DNA of 64,000 nt from Salisediminibacterium beveridgei (GCF_001721685.1 NZ_CP012502.1:806001-870000); one strand, 5' to 3'; shown: positions 8,645-18,622, counted from the stretch's first letter. Program-made: numbers and translations. The notes: generated from the sequence alone by a model not told the origin.

Positions 8645-9608
8645 GAGAACCACTTCCTTGAATGGGTTGCAGATGCGCATATTTCCCCTGCCAGGTATGG
8701 TCTTCGATCAGCGCCCGATCAATCCCGTTCAATACGTCCCATTTTTTCAGGCTCCACTCAGGTCCGATCAACAGATCCCGTGGCCCATCCCCGGTCAGAC
8801 GGTGGATGACCAGATCCTGGGGGAGTCTTTCCAGCTGCCGCAGGACAATCTCTGTGTATTCCTTCTGATCGAGGAGCCGGAATTCCCCTTGAGCCAGCTC
8901 TTTTGCCATGGCAGTTTGTTTTAAGACGTGCAGCAAATGGATTTTGATGCCCTGTACATCGAGATCGGCAACGGCCTCGGCGGTTTCAATCATCATCTCG
9001 CGTGTTTCACCTGGCAGGCCATTGATGATGTGGCTGCAAACCCGAATGCCGTGCTGCCTGAGTTTGGCGACACCTTCTTTGTAACAGGCGAAATCATGAG
9101 CCCGGTTTATGCGTTCACCGGTCACGTCATGCGCACTTTGCAAACCGAGCTCAACCCAGAGAAAAGTGCGCTGATGCAGTTCAGCCAGATAGTCCACGAC
9201 GTCTTCAGGTAAACAGTCCGGACGGGTACCGATCGCTATGCCTACGACGCCTTCTTCATGCAGGACAGATTCGAACATGGCCCGCAATTCATCAACCGGT
9301 GCATAGGTATTTGTATAAGCCTGAAAATATGCGATGTATTTTGCGGAATTCCATTTACGTTGGAGGCGGTTTTTCACCTCATGGAATTGATCGAGAACCT
9401 TGTCGCGCCTGTCTCCGGCAAAGTCACCTGATCCGCGTTTGCTGCAAAACGTACAGCCGCCTGAAGCGATTGTTCCGTCGCGGTTGGGACAGTCAAATCC
9501 TCCGTCAATGGGAACCTTGATGACTTTTTCACCGAATGTTTCTCTGAGGTGCTGGTTCCAGGTATAATAACGCTTGTCACCGAAATGGGATGGGATCAGA
9601 TTGTTCAT
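8637..9608 (-). CDS. ytqA: YtqA/YhcC-type radical SAM protein
   Basis: A 323-residue radical SAM protein (TIGR01212 / YhcC family). The cluster cysteines are Cys40, Cys52 and Cys55 in CPNRDGT...GGCTFC, a spacing typical of this family rather than the common CX3CX2C. ELGLQSAHD is the usual beta-strand motif binding SAM. The exact reaction is unproven; the tight operon with mnmM suggests a role in tRNA or translation-related modification (inference). A good ribosome binding site, gaaggagc, precedes the ATG. Confidence 0.87.
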   Translation of the reverse strand: MNNLIPSHFGDKRYYTWNQHLRETFGEKVIKVPIDGGFDCPNRDGTIASGGCTFCSKRGSGDFAGDRRDKVLDQFHEVKNRLQRKWNSAKYIAYFQAYTNTYAPVDELRAMFESVLHEEGVVGIAIGTRPDCLPEDVVDYLAELHQRTFLWVELGLQSAHDVTGERINRAHDFACYKEGVAKLRQHGIRVCSHIINGLPGETREMMIETAEAVADLDVQGIKIHLLHVLKQTAMAKELAQGEFRLLDQKEYTEIVLRQLERLPQDLVIHRLTGDGPRDLLIGPEWSLKKWDVLNGIDRALIEDHTWQGKYAHLQPIQGSGSHE

Positions 9609-9666
9609 GTTTAATTCGCTCCTTCATACACTGTATTTTTCAATCCTATCACAGATTCGGACTGCC

Positions 9667-9696
9667 TTGACATGCGGCTTATAAAATGAATACAAT
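9667..9696 (+). promoter_or_regulatory. Promoter of leuS
   Basis: TTGACA at 9667-9672 and TACAAT at 9691-9696 with an 18-bp spacer. The predicted start lies near 9703, leaving a leader of about 135 nt before leuS. Confidence 0.75.
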
Positions 9697-9751
9697 ATAA
9701 AGCAGGATGGAAGACGTGTCGCGTGTCGTTCAGCTCCATTATAATGAGGCA

Positions 9752-9786
9752 TCTTGTCCCTGGGGATAGGCTGGGGACATTTTTTA
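9752..9786 (+). terminator. Terminator-like hairpin in the leuS leader (possible attenuator)
   Basis: TGTCCC (9755-9760) pairs with GGGACA (9774-9779), extended by further G-C pairs toward the loop, and is followed by T6. It lies between the leuS promoter and start codon, so it must be bypassed for expression. No T-box consensus (GGTGG..CCGCG) is present in this leader. Which signal controls it is unknown. Confidence 0.6.
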
Positions 9787-9836
9787 CATAATAATGAAAC
9801 AATTCGTTTGGTTCGATTAATGAGGAGGTTGTACAG

Positions 9837-12254
9837 ATGGCATTTGATCATCAGGCCATTGAAAAGAAATGGCAAGAGCTTTGGGAGTCGGAGAAAACAT
9901 TCAGGACAACGGAAGATACCAATAAGGAGAAATTCTACGCGTTGGATATGTTTCCCTATCCTTCGGGTTCGGGTCTTCATGTGGGGCACCCTGAAGGCTA
10001 CACAGCGACAGATATTCTTTCGCGTATGAAGCGGATGCAGGGCTATAACGTGCTTCATCCGATGGGTTGGGACGCTTTTGGTTTGCCTGCGGAACAATAT
10101 GCACTGGACACAGGGAAACATCCCCGGGAGTTCACCGAAAAAAACATCGATACGTTTCGCCGTCAGATTAAGTCGCTTGGTTTTTCCTATGATTGGGACC
10201 GTGAAATCAACACAACGGATGAAAAGTACTACAAGTGGACGCAGTGGATTTTTATTCAACTCTATAATCAGGGACTGGCCTACATCGATGAAGTGGCCGT
10301 GAACTGGTGCCCGGCACTTGGCACGGTACTCGCCAATGAGGAAGTGATCGAAGGCAAAAGTGAACGGGGAGATCACCCGGTGGAAAAGCGTCCGATGAAG
10401 CAGTGGATGCTCAGAATCACGCAATATGCTGATCGTCTGCTTGAGGATCTGGAAGAGCTGGACTGGCCGGAAAGCATTAAGGACATGCAGCGTAATTGGA
10501 TCGGCCGCTCGGAGGGGGCGGATGTGACGTTCACATTCGAAGCAACCGGCGAAGAGGTGACGGTGTTTACAACCCGTCCTGACACCTTATACGGTGCAAC
10601 CTACATGGTCCTTGCGCCGGAACATCCCGCAGTGGAAAAGGTGACGACCGCAGACCGTAAATCCGATGTTCAACAATACATCACCAAGGTCACTCATAAA
10701 TCAGAGCTGGAGCGAACAGAGCTCGCTAAGGAAAAAACAGGCGTGTTTACCGGCGGCTATGCGATCCATCCGGTCTCCGGTGAAAAAATACCGGTATGGA
10801 TTGCTGACTACGTCCTGATCAGTTATGGATCCGGTGCGATCATGGCGGTACCCGGCCACGATGAGCGGGACTATGAATTTGCGAAAGCCTTTAATCTGCC
10901 GATAAAAGAAGTGGTCGAAGGCGGGGACCTCAATAAAGAAGCCTATGCAGGTGACGGACCACATGTCAATTCAGACTTCCTCAACGGGCTTGATAACGAG
11001 GAAGCGATTGCCAAAATGATCGATTGGCTTGAAGAGCAGGGGAAGGGCGAACGGAAAGTCACCTACCGCCTGCGAGACTGGCTGTTCAGCCGTCAGCGTT
11101 ACTGGGGTGAACCGATCCCGATGATTCATTGGGAAGACGGGAGCCTCGAGCCGGTGGCTGAAGAGGACCTGCCACTGGCACTGCCGGAAATGGATGAATT
11201 TAAACCATCGGGCACCGGAGAGTCCCCTTTAGCGAATAACGAAGACTGGTTGAACGTGACTGATCCAAAGACCGGACGAAAAGGTCGACGTGAAACGAAC
11301 ACGATGCCGCAATGGGCAGGCAGCTGCTGGTATTACCTCCGCTACATTGATCCGGACAACGATGAGGCACTGGCTGATCCATCCAAACTCCGGGAATGGC
11401 TTCCTGTCGATATTTATATCGGTGGTGCGGAGCACGCCGTGCTGCATCTCCTTTATGCGCGGTTCTGGCATAAAGTGCTTTACGATATCGGAATTGTACC
11501 AACAAAGGAACCTTTCCAAAAGCTCTATAATCAGGGCATGATTCTCGGTGAGAATAACGAGAAGATGAGTAAATCCCGCGGAAACGTCGTCAATCCGGAT
11601 GACATTCTTGTCACCCATGGTGCGGACACGTTGCGACTGTATGAAATGTTCATGGGACCACTCGATGCAGCGATTGCATGGAGTGACAATGGCCTCGACG
11701 GCGCAAGGCGATTCCTCGACCGCGTTTGGCGGATCTTTGTCCAGGACAACGGGACATTGAATCCAATGATTCAGGATGCACAGGGAACCGATCAAATGAC
11801 GAAAGTCTATCATCAGACGGTCAAAAAAGTGACCGATGATTTTACGGACCTTCGATTCAATACAGGGATTTCCCAGCTGATGGTATTCATCAATGAAGCG
11901 TATAAACAGGACATGCTCTCTAAAAGCCACCTTGAAGGCTTCCTGAAGCTGCTTTCACCAGTTGCACCCCATATCGCAGAGGAACTTTGGAGCCGGCTTG
12001 GTCACAGCGAGACGATCTCCTATACCACCTGGCCTGTACATGATGAGGCGATGCTCGAGGATGACACGGTCCTGATTGTGGTCCAGGTCAATGGCAAGCT
12101 GAAGGCAAAGCTCTATCTGCCGAAAGATACGGATAAAGAAACGATGGAAGAAGAAGCAATGGAAAATGAAAAAATCAAACAGACGATAGAGGGAAAAACG
12201 GTACGTAAGGTGATTGCCGTTCCAGGAAAACTCGTGAACATCGTTGCGAATTGA
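9837..12254 (+). CDS. leuS: Leucyl-tRNA synthetase
   Basis: An 805-residue bacterial-type class I synthetase that charges tRNA-Leu. HVGH (residues 48-51) is the HIGH motif and KMSKS lies at about 576-580. Between them are the zinc module and the CP1 editing domain with the threonine-rich TTRPDT element. The C-terminal anticodon-binding domain is complete (VNGKLKAK near the end). The ribosome binding site gaggagg is optimally spaced. It is monocistronic: own promoter, hairpin leader and a strong terminator at 12271. Confidence 0.98.
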   Translation: MAFDHQAIEKKWQELWESEKTFRTTEDTNKEKFYALDMFPYPSGSGLHVGHPEGYTATDILSRMKRMQGYNVLHPMGWDAFGLPAEQYALDTGKHPREFTEKNIDTFRRQIKSLGFSYDWDREINTTDEKYYKWTQWIFIQLYNQGLAYIDEVAVNWCPALGTVLANEEVIEGKSERGDHPVEKRPMKQWMLRITQYADRLLEDLEELDWPESIKDMQRNWIGRSEGADVTFTFEATGEEVTVFTTRPDTLYGATYMVLAPEHPAVEKVTTADRKSDVQQYITKVTHKSELERTELAKEKTGVFTGGYAIHPVSGEKIPVWIADYVLISYGSGAIMAVPGHDERDYEFAKAFNLPIKEVVEGGDLNKEAYAGDGPHVNSDFLNGLDNEEAIAKMIDWLEEQGKGERKVTYRLRDWLFSRQRYWGEPIPMIHWEDGSLEPVAEEDLPLALPEMDEFKPSGTGESPLANNEDWLNVTDPKTGRKGRRETNTMPQWAGSCWYYLRYIDPDNDEALADPSKLREWLPVDIYIGGAEHAVLHLLYARFWHKVLYDIGIVPTKEPFQKLYNQGMILGENNEKMSKSRGNVVNPDDILVTHGADTLRLYEMFMGPLDAAIAWSDNGLDGARRFLDRVWRIFVQDNGTLNPMIQDAQGTDQMTKVYHQTVKKVTDDFTDLRFNTGISQLMVFINEAYKQDMLSKSHLEGFLKLLSPVAPHIAEELWSRLGHSETISYTTWPVHDEAMLEDDTVLIVVQVNGKLKAKLYLPKDTDKETMEEEAMENEKIKQTIEGKTVRKVIAVPGKLVNIVAN

Positions 12255-12270
12255 TTGAATAGAAGTAAAA

Positions 12271-12309
12271 AAGATTCGGCTATCCCAAAGGATGGCCGAA
12301 TCTTTTTAT
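12271..12309 (+). terminator. Terminator after leuS
   Basis: AAGATTCGGC and ATCC arms at 12271-12285 pair with GGAT and GCCGAATCTT at 12290-12304 around a 4-nt loop, with a single mismatch, followed by a T run. The interval 12310-12493 behind it shows no convincing gene. Confidence 0.92.
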
Positions 12310-12493
12310 ATACATGTTGAGGTATTTTAGCCAAATAAGAGACAAACGATCAGGATGTGGCTTGAAGATTCAGCTCTCACACCACAGGCATCTTCGCAGC
12401 GCTTATCTGGCTTCAAACGGAGCATCTTTCGTCAAATGCGGCTGAAATGATTTGGATTTGACCGATGCTTTCCAGCGGATAACCATTTTCAGT

Positions 12494-13776
12494 TCAACCA
12501 GCATACCATGTCCGCTGCGCGGCAGACTGACCAGCCGAGTATCCGGTGGAGAAGGCCACGGTAATGTTGTAGCCGCCTGTATAACCGTGCAAATCGAGAA
12601 TTTCACCAGCGAAATAGAGACCGGCGGTTTTTTTTGAGGCCATCTCTTTCGGTATGATCTCTTTCAATGACACGCCACCTCCTGTGACAAACGCTTCTTC
12701 GATGGATAAAGTTCCCGTTGCCATCCAACGGAAAGCTTTGATCTGTTCGGTCCATGACCGGAACAGATCATTGGCCTGAACTGCAAACGATTGGTCCGGA
12801 TCTATGCCCGAACGTTTCAGGCTTTCAAGTAATAACCGTTCCGGGATCATACCGGATAAGGCATTTTTTACTGCTTTTCGAGGCTGTTCATTCAACATGT
12901 CCATGACGGACCCGAAAAGCTCTTCTAAATCCCGGTCGGGAAAACAGTCCAAATCTACAGGGATATGTTTCTTGCCGAACTGCTGCCGAGTTTTGACGAC
13001 ATACTGGCTGCACCGGAGTGCGACAGGACCTGAGAAGCCGAAATGGGTGAAGACCATATCGCCCCGATGGGTTTTGACGTGCTTGAAAGTGTCGGGCTGT
13101 AAGACCGTCAGTGAGATATCTCTCATCGATAGTCCCTGGAGTTTCTTTCCTGAGATCAGCGGATCATGGATGCGGATCGGTACTTCAGTCGGAAAAAGCG
13201 TTGTGATCGTGTGCCCTGCTTTTTTGGCCCATGCATAACCATCTCCGGTTGAGCCGGTATGAGGTACGGATTTCCCGCCTGCCGCAATGACGAGACTGGT
13301 GCAGCCGATGACGGTGCCGTCAGCCAATTCAACAGCCGTGATTTCCGAATGATCCTCACTCAAATGAATATCATGAACTTTTTGATTGGTACGCAGGTCG
13401 ACACCCAGTTTTCGAAGGTGTCCGACAAGGGCCCGTACGACGTCGATGGCTTTATTGGACACGGGAAACATCCGGCCATGATCTTCTTCTTTTAATGAAA
13501 TGTTCAATTCATTTTCAAACAGGCGGATAATATCCTCGTTATTGAACGTTGCAAAGGGACTGTACATAAATTTTCCGTTTCCGGGGATATGCCGGATCAG
13601 TTCATCTTGCGGTGCCCTGTTTGTCACATTGCACCGTCCCCCCCTGATATAGCAAGTTTCCGTCCCAGTTTTGCGCCTTTTTCCAGAAGGAGCACCTTTG
13701 CACCATTACTGGCAGCTGCGTAGGCTGCCATCAATCCGGAAGGTCCTCCGCCAATAATAATTACATCATGTGTCAC
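12494..13776 (-). pseudogene. ytfP: YtfP/HI0933-family FAD flavoprotein, frameshifted near its N-terminus
   Basis: The gene would encode about 427 residues of a two-dinucleotide-binding flavoprotein (NAD(P)/FAD-dependent oxidoreductase, BaiN/YtfP type; physiological role unclear). A GTG start at 13776 gives [17 protein letters not shown], the FAD-binding Rossmann motif, but the frame ends at a TGA after ISGGDGAM. The conserved continuation [12 protein letters not shown] is restored if one G is added to a run of seven (13638-13644 on the plus strand). The remainder (12494 to about 13627) is intact to the end, with SVPHTGSTGDGYAWA and GYTGGYNI. It may be a true frameshift mutation, a phase-variable tract, or a sequencing error. 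Downstream frame intactness favours recent origin or error. Confidence 0.85.
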
Positions 13777-14073
13777 GTTTCTTCCCACTCCTTGATCCAT
13801 TCACAACGCTGTGAAGAACATTGTTTGTCTTTTATATTGTATCAGAGATCGTTCAAAGAGCATCATTGAAATTCTCGAAAAATACTGAAAAATAATTAAG
13901 AATATGGTGGAAAACGATGATTTTAAAGGATTTATCATGAAATATGTCGTTCAGGTGAACTCACCTCCCAAATAATCGTGTATTTATGAGCAAACGCTGT
14001 TTTATTCCCATTTATTCTGTGTTACACTTTGTGTAGATCAAAATTATGAAAGTTACGAAAGGAGGAGATGCAC

Positions 14074-14766
14074 ATGTTTCAGGTTTTGAAGAACAAACTC
14101 GAAGCAAAACGTGCGGTATGGTCGCAAGAGACGCAGGAGCGAATTGCGGAATACGCTGAATTTGAGAAAAAGTCAGCTCTTATTGAAATGGAAAAAAAGG
14201 AAAGTGTTCAAACATTTTTGAATGCTGAAATCGGGAAATATTTAAGGACGGAACATCCAACGTTTCTTTTGAAACCCGATGTTTACCGTGCGGTTCTGAA
14301 TATGTTGTATTCTCGCTCCGAAGGCACATTCAATGTCAGTCTGACGATGACAAAGGATATGCGGCGTGCGTATTCGTATTATCACAATGAACTGAAATAC
14401 TTCATTGATATTCTCGAGAAAAAAGGGTTCAAATTTGAAGGGAGGGAACAATTGTTCCTGAACTCATTTCTGACGAAATTGCGTGAAAACAATTTCCGCT
14501 ACAACCTCGATCAGTACGGTGATTTCCTGCCGGAAAATGCTTCTCTGATCGAGTCATTTGACGCCTACCTTGAGCTGATGGATACGTACGAATATCTGGA
14601 CAGTGGAAAACTGGACTTTTTTGCAACGTATTTGAATCATAAAGATATTGCGGACTTCACATGGACGAGATCCAAGCTCAAGCGGATGCTGAAGCAGTAT
14701 TTGAAATCGCATAAACATGAGTTTAAGATGAAGAAAATCGAGCGGAAATTACAGGATATCAGCTGA
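14074..14766 (+). CDS. Unknown 230-residue charged helical protein
   Basis: I do not recognise this family. The protein is rich in Lys, Glu, Phe, Tyr and Leu, predicted mostly helical, with no signal peptide or membrane segment, and is basic at its C-terminus (KSHKHEFKMKKIERK). It has no cysteine motif or known enzyme signature. The ATG at 14074 is chosen because AGGAGG lies 8 nt upstream, whereas the ATG at 14068 nearly abuts it. It is preceded by about 300 bp without a gene (13777-14073, holding only a weak TACACT -10-like box near 14023) and followed by its own terminator, so it is monocistronic. Confidence 0.75.
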   Translation: MFQVLKNKLEAKRAVWSQETQERIAEYAEFEKKSALIEMEKKESVQTFLNAEIGKYLRTEHPTFLLKPDVYRAVLNMLYSRSEGTFNVSLTMTKDMRRAYSYYHNELKYFIDILEKKGFKFEGREQLFLNSFLTKLRENNFRYNLDQYGDFLPENASLIESFDAYLELMDTYEYLDSGKLDFFATYLNHKDIADFTWTRSKLKRMLKQYLKSHKHEFKMKKIERKLQDIS

Positions 14767-14777
14767 TCCTGACATCG

Positions 14778-14809
14778 AACCACTCTCGCAGACCGAGGGT
14801 GGTTTTCCT
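14778..14809 (+). terminator. Terminator after the unknown 230-residue gene
   Basis: AACCACTCTCG (14778-14788) and CGAGGGTGGTT (14794-14804) pair with one G-U, a 5-nt loop and a T-rich tail. Confidence 0.85.
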
Positions 14810-14847
14810 TTGCATGAATGTGTAAAATACATGTGAGGGGTGAGCGA

Positions 14848-15657
14848 ATGATACAAAGTAATCGTAAACGTTTATTTATAGGCGCAGGCCGGATGGGAGA
14901 AGCGATCATTACGGGCATGATCCAAAGCGGCGTCGCTTCTGAACAGATTACCGCATTGAATGCCGGTAATCAGGATCGTCTCGATCATCTGCATCAAACA
15001 TATGGGATCCAGACGTCACTTCATCTGCATGAATGCGTCAAAACACATGACACATTGGTGCTCTGCATACCTCCTGAACAAGTGGTTCAGCTGTTGGAAG
15101 AGCTTGCACCAGTCATTGAAGATCAGCTGATTGTTTCTGTTGCGGCAGGAGTTGATCCATCCATGATGGCACAAGTACTTCGAGACAAAACGGCGATCAG
15201 CTGGATCATGCCGAATACAGCGGCCAAGCTTGGGAAATCGATTTCTCCTTATACGTTAGGAGAGCATCTGTCAAACGCACAGAAAGAAGAAGTGCAGTTC
15301 ATTGTCAATGCGATCGGTGAAGGGTATGAAACCAGTGAAAACAGGGTACATCAACTCACGGCGATCACGGGAAGTGCGCCTGCTTTCGTTTATGCTTTTG
15401 CACAGGGCATGGTAGAGAGAACAAAGGCGGAAGGGCTTACTGAGCATGAAGCAGCCAAATTGGTGGCAGGTATGATGGAAGGTGCTGTTGCGATGCTTGG
15501 TGGTGAAGAGTCTGCTGCTAAGTTAATCGATCAAGTGGCCTCACCGGGAGGCTCCACCAGAGAAGGCTTAAACGTCCTTGAGGCAGGAGACTTTCATCAG
15601 CTGATAGGTGAAGCGGTCTCTGCAGCCAACCAGCATGCCGCTGCCAATAAATCATAA
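14848..15657 (+). CDS. proC: Pyrroline-5-carboxylate reductase
   Basis: A 269-residue NAD(P)H-dependent enzyme that reduces pyrroline-5-carboxylate to proline in the cytosol. GAGRMGEAI near residue 10 is the nucleotide-binding motif; ITGSAPAFVYAF and VASPGGSTREGL are the family substrate-site signatures. It resembles the ProI/ProG group; which B. subtilis paralogue it equals cannot be told. The ATG at 14848 has gaggggtg upstream, better than the ORF's more distal starts. A YjbQ gene follows after 23 bp, probably in the same transcript. Proline synthesis is a common osmoprotection route in halophilic bacilli. Confidence 0.92.
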   Translation: MIQSNRKRLFIGAGRMGEAIITGMIQSGVASEQITALNAGNQDRLDHLHQTYGIQTSLHLHECVKTHDTLVLCIPPEQVVQLLEELAPVIEDQLIVSVAAGVDPSMMAQVLRDKTAISWIMPNTAAKLGKSISPYTLGEHLSNAQKEEVQFIVNAIGEGYETSENRVHQLTAITGSAPAFVYAFAQGMVERTKAEGLTEHEAAKLVAGMMEGAVAMLGGEESAAKLIDQVASPGGSTREGLNVLEAGDFHQLIGEAVSAANQHAAANKS

Positions 15658-15680
15658 ACTTTTCTGAAGGAGGTGGTCTG

Positions 15681-16085
15681 ATGAAACAAATACACTCATT
15701 GCAAACGAACACCCGCGATGAAATGATTGATGTCACAGACGTTGTCCGGAAGGCCGTAAAAGAAGCAGGATGCAGCGAAGGGCATGTAGATCTGTTCTGC
15801 ATGCACACGACCGCAGGTCTAACCATTAATGAGAATGCTGACCCGGATGTCAAACGCGATATGCTGCGGCGGTTTGACGAGGTGTATCCGTGGGCTATGA
15901 AAGCGGACCGGCACATGGAAGGCAATACGGCTGCGCATATGAAAGCATCCACGGTTGGCTCTTCTGAAATGGTACTTGTTCAGAATGGTCAACTCGTTCT
16001 TGGCACATGGCAGGGGATCTATTTTTGTGAATTCGATGGGCCGAGAACCAGGAAATTGATGATCCGTGTCAAAAAAGATGTATAA
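15681..16085 (+). CDS. YjbQ/YugU family protein (UPF0047)
   Basis: A 134-residue protein of the UPF0047 family (B. subtilis YugU, E. coli YjbQ). HTTAGLTINENADPDV, DRHMEGNTAAHMKAS and QGIYFCEFDGPR are family-defining stretches; the conserved His and Glu/Asp residues suggest a metal-dependent site. E. coli YjbQ has weak thiamine phosphate synthase activity; the true role is not settled. A strong ribosome binding site (aaggaggtgg) precedes the ATG and it is likely co-transcribed with proC. Confidence 0.88.
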   Translation: MKQIHSLQTNTRDEMIDVTDVVRKAVKEAGCSEGHVDLFCMHTTAGLTINENADPDVKRDMLRRFDEVYPWAMKADRHMEGNTAAHMKASTVGSSEMVLVQNGQLVLGTWQGIYFCEFDGPRTRKLMIRVKKDV

Positions 16086-16131
16086 CACGAGGTTCTGATG
16101 TCTATGGTCCCTTCCTGAAGGAATGTGAATT

Positions 16132-16140
16132 TGGTATAAT
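16132..16140 (+). promoter_or_regulatory. Extended -10 promoter element before the SEDS pair
   Basis: TGGTATAAT at 16132-16140 is an extended -10 sequence about 65 bp before the first SEDS start codon. No clear -35 is visible. Confidence 0.5.
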
Positions 16141-16205
16141 AGGGTAATTGACTGAAGAGGGGACATGATGTGGCTCTTCAGTTTCTGAGAGAAGGAGGGT
16201 ACCAG

Positions 16206-17408
16206 GTGAAATCAACAGAAAAAAAACCGTTTTTTATGGATTGGTATCTCCTGGTAGGTACTCTCCTGATGGGCATCTTCGGACTGGTGATGATTTACAG
16301 CGCAAGTTACGTGCGCGGTTATGATATGTACGGCAACCTGACACACTTTTTTGACCGTCAATTGCAGTGGCTCCTTATATCAGTCATCCTCCTCTCTTTT
16401 TTTATGTTTTTTCCTTACCGTCGATTTGCAGGAATGATGAAACTGCTGGTGCTTGGTTCTATGTTCCTCTTAATCCTGGTACTAATCCCGGGAGTGGGCG
16501 TTGAAGTGAACCATGCAACCCGGTGGATTGATGTTCCCGGGCTCGGGCGTATACAACCATCGGAATTCGTGAAGCTGGCCTCGATTCTCTACCTGGCGCA
16601 CGTCTATTCGAGGAAACAGTCGTATATCAATCAGTTCTGGAAAGGGATCTTTCCGCCACTTGTTATTATTGGTGGCTTCTTTTTCCTGATTCTTCAACAA
16701 CCGGATCTGGGGACTGCAGTATCGATTATAGGTGTAGCTGTGATTATCGCCTTTACGTCAGGGGCCCGTATCATGCACCTGACCGGCCTGGCCGCTGTCG
16801 TGATTGTGGTGGTTACATACTATGCACGGTCGGAAGAATACCGGATGAGCCGGATTACCGGATTCATGCGTCCTTTTGAACTGGAACAGACCCAGGGCTT
16901 CCAGGTGGTTCAGTCCTATATCGCAATTGCCCACGGCGGATTAACGGGTACGGGTCTCGGTCAAAGTGTTCAAAAATTGTTTTATCTTCCTGAAGCACAC
17001 ACGGATTTCATCCTGGCAATTGTCAGTGAAGAGCTGGGTGTTTTAGGGATTGGTTTTGCTTTACTGGTCATGTTGATTATTATTTCCCGGGGAATCATGA
17101 TCGGGATCCGTTGCAGGGACTCGTTTGGCAGTCTCCTGGCTTACGGGATCTCATTTCAGCTGGCCATTCAAGTGGTATTCAATGCGGGGGCGGTAAGTGG
17201 TCTGTTGCCGATCACGGGCATTCCGTTTCCATTTCTGAGTTACGGTGGATCGTCGTTAATGGTGACGTTCGTCATGATGGGGATCCTCATTAATATCTCA
17301 CGCAAAATGCAGCAGGATCACTATTTCGCGGAAAGCGGACAGCGGCCGGAAGAAGCTGTATTATCCTTTGAAGAAGAAGACGTAAAACGAACTGATTCTG
17401 TCAGGTAA
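16206..17408 (+). CDS. ftsW: SEDS peptidoglycan glycosyltransferase, FtsW-like
   Basis: A 400-residue membrane protein with about ten transmembrane helices. MIYSASYVRG in the first helix, the IQPSEFVKLA loop and LPEAHTDFILAIVSEELG (bearing the catalytic Asp of SEDS polymerases) are diagnostic, as is PFLSYGGSSL near the end. It polymerises glycan strands from lipid II together with a class B PBP. The subtype is judged FtsW-like from YRRFAGM and KKQSYI resemblance to B. subtilis FtsW; SpoVE is possible. The GTG at 16206 is preceded by GGAGG. It is followed 26 bp later by a second SEDS gene. The acidic C-terminal tail is cytoplasmic. Confidence 0.85.
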   Translation: MKSTEKKPFFMDWYLLVGTLLMGIFGLVMIYSASYVRGYDMYGNLTHFFDRQLQWLLISVILLSFFMFFPYRRFAGMMKLLVLGSMFLLILVLIPGVGVEVNHATRWIDVPGLGRIQPSEFVKLASILYLAHVYSRKQSYINQFWKGIFPPLVIIGGFFFLILQQPDLGTAVSIIGVAVIIAFTSGARIMHLTGLAAVVIVVVTYYARSEEYRMSRITGFMRPFELEQTQGFQVVQSYIAIAHGGLTGTGLGQSVQKLFYLPEAHTDFILAIVSEELGVLGIGFALLVMLIIISRGIMIGIRCRDSFGSLLAYGISFQLAIQVVFNAGAVSGLLPITGIPFPFLSYGGSSLMVTFVMMGILINISRKMQQDHYFAESGQRPEEAVLSFEEEDVKRTDSVR

Positions 17409-17434
17409 ATTGATATAAAGCAGGTGGATGACTG

Positions 17435-18622
17435 ATGCAAGAGCGAAAGACTCCCTTTCAACAATTGGATTTCTGGTTACTGTTTTATTTGTTTCTGTTG
17501 ATGTGCATCAGTCTGATTGCGATTTACAGTGCATCTTCTGCGGATCAGTATCAAGTAGGTCCGGCACACTTTACACAGTTACAGCTGATCTATTTTGCTA
17601 TTGGTACGATCGTTATGGTCAGTATGATTGTCATCGATTATGATATGTTTAAGAATTTCTCGATTCCGCTTTACGTTTTGGGGATGATTCTGCTTTTGGC
17701 TGTTCACTTCGCCGGTGTGGAAGTGAACAATGCCCAGCGCTGGATTGATCTTCCTGTGGTCGGGCGATTTCAACCTTCGGAATTTGTGAAGGTCTTCGTG
17801 ATCATAACCCTGGCTCATTTACTGTCCCAGATCACCAGAGTGCAGAATACGAAAAGTTTCCGTTCAGATATTGGTGTCGTGGCAAAGATTCTAGGGGTTG
17901 GGCTGCCGCCGTTTCTTTTGATACTGGTTCAGCCCGACCTGGGTACCGCCCTTGTGGTCGCGGCGGTCATCTTCATTATGATCGTCATGGCCGGCGTCAC
18001 GTTTCGCATGATCTCACTGCTTTTGGGGCTTGCAGGTGGATTCATCGCATTCTTGGTCTTCCTCCACAATTATTTTTATGACTTCTTCACGACGCATGTA
18101 TTCAGGCCGCATCAGATGTCCAGGATTTATGCATGGCTTGACCCGAATGCGGATGTGAGTGGCGAGGCCTATCAGCTGGACCAGGCCATGCAGGGGATTG
18201 GTGCAGGACGATTGTATGGTTCAGGGTTTACAGAGGGCGTGAAGACGCAGTCCGGACAGATCCCGGAGTTACATACCGATTTCATTTTCACCGTCATTGG
18301 TGAAGAGTTCGGCTTTGTCGGTGCAACCGTGCTGATTGTGGTGTATTTCCTGCTTTTATACCGGATGATTATCATTGCATTTACCTGTAATAATGCGTTT
18401 GGAACCTATATTGTGGCCGGTGTTGTCGGACTCTTGTCCTTCCAAATCTTTCAGAACATCGGGATGACGATCGGGCTTGTTCCGATCACAGGACTGGCTT
18501 TACCGTTTGTAAGCTACGGGGGAAGTGCATTAATCACGAACATGATGGCTGTCGGGTTGGTGCTGAATGTGAATATACGAACCAGACATTATATGTTTGG
18601 TGAAGAGGAAGATTATGAATAA
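17435..18622 (+). CDS. rodA: SEDS peptidoglycan glycosyltransferase, RodA-like
   Basis: A 395-residue polytopic membrane protein. AIYSASSADQ in helix 1, RFQPSEFVKV, IPELHTDFIFTVIGEEFG with the catalytic Asp, and PFVSYGGSAL identify the SEDS family. FQNIGMTIGL and TWQVDQA-like QLDQAMQGIGAG make it closer to RodA, the elongasome polymerase, than its neighbour. It has a good ribosome binding site (aaagcaggtgg) and directly follows the FtsW-like gene, so the two are one operon. No class B PBP gene is adjacent. Confidence 0.85.
   Translation: MQERKTPFQQLDFWLLFYLFLLMCISLIAIYSASSADQYQVGPAHFTQLQLIYFAIGTIVMVSMIVIDYDMFKNFSIPLYVLGMILLLAVHFAGVEVNNAQRWIDLPVVGRFQPSEFVKVFVIITLAHLLSQITRVQNTKSFRSDIGVVAKILGVGLPPFLLILVQPDLGTALVVAAVIFIMIVMAGVTFRMISLLLGLAGGFIAFLVFLHNYFYDFFTTHVFRPHQMSRIYAWLDPNADVSGEAYQLDQAMQGIGAGRLYGSGFTEGVKTQSGQIPELHTDFIFTVIGEEFGFVGATVLIVVYFLLLYRMIIIAFTCNNAFGTYIVAGVVGLLSFQIFQNIGMTIGLVPITGLALPFVSYGGSALITNMMAVGLVLNVNIRTRHYMFGEEEDYE

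Noticed and set aside
9707-9769. Leader peptide in front of leuS
   Set aside because: Poor ribosome binding site, nearly leaderless, and only one leucine codon; not listed as a gene.
12403-12606. Minus-strand frame at the 3' end of ytfP
   Set aside because: It overlaps ytfP in another frame and lacks a ribosome binding site.
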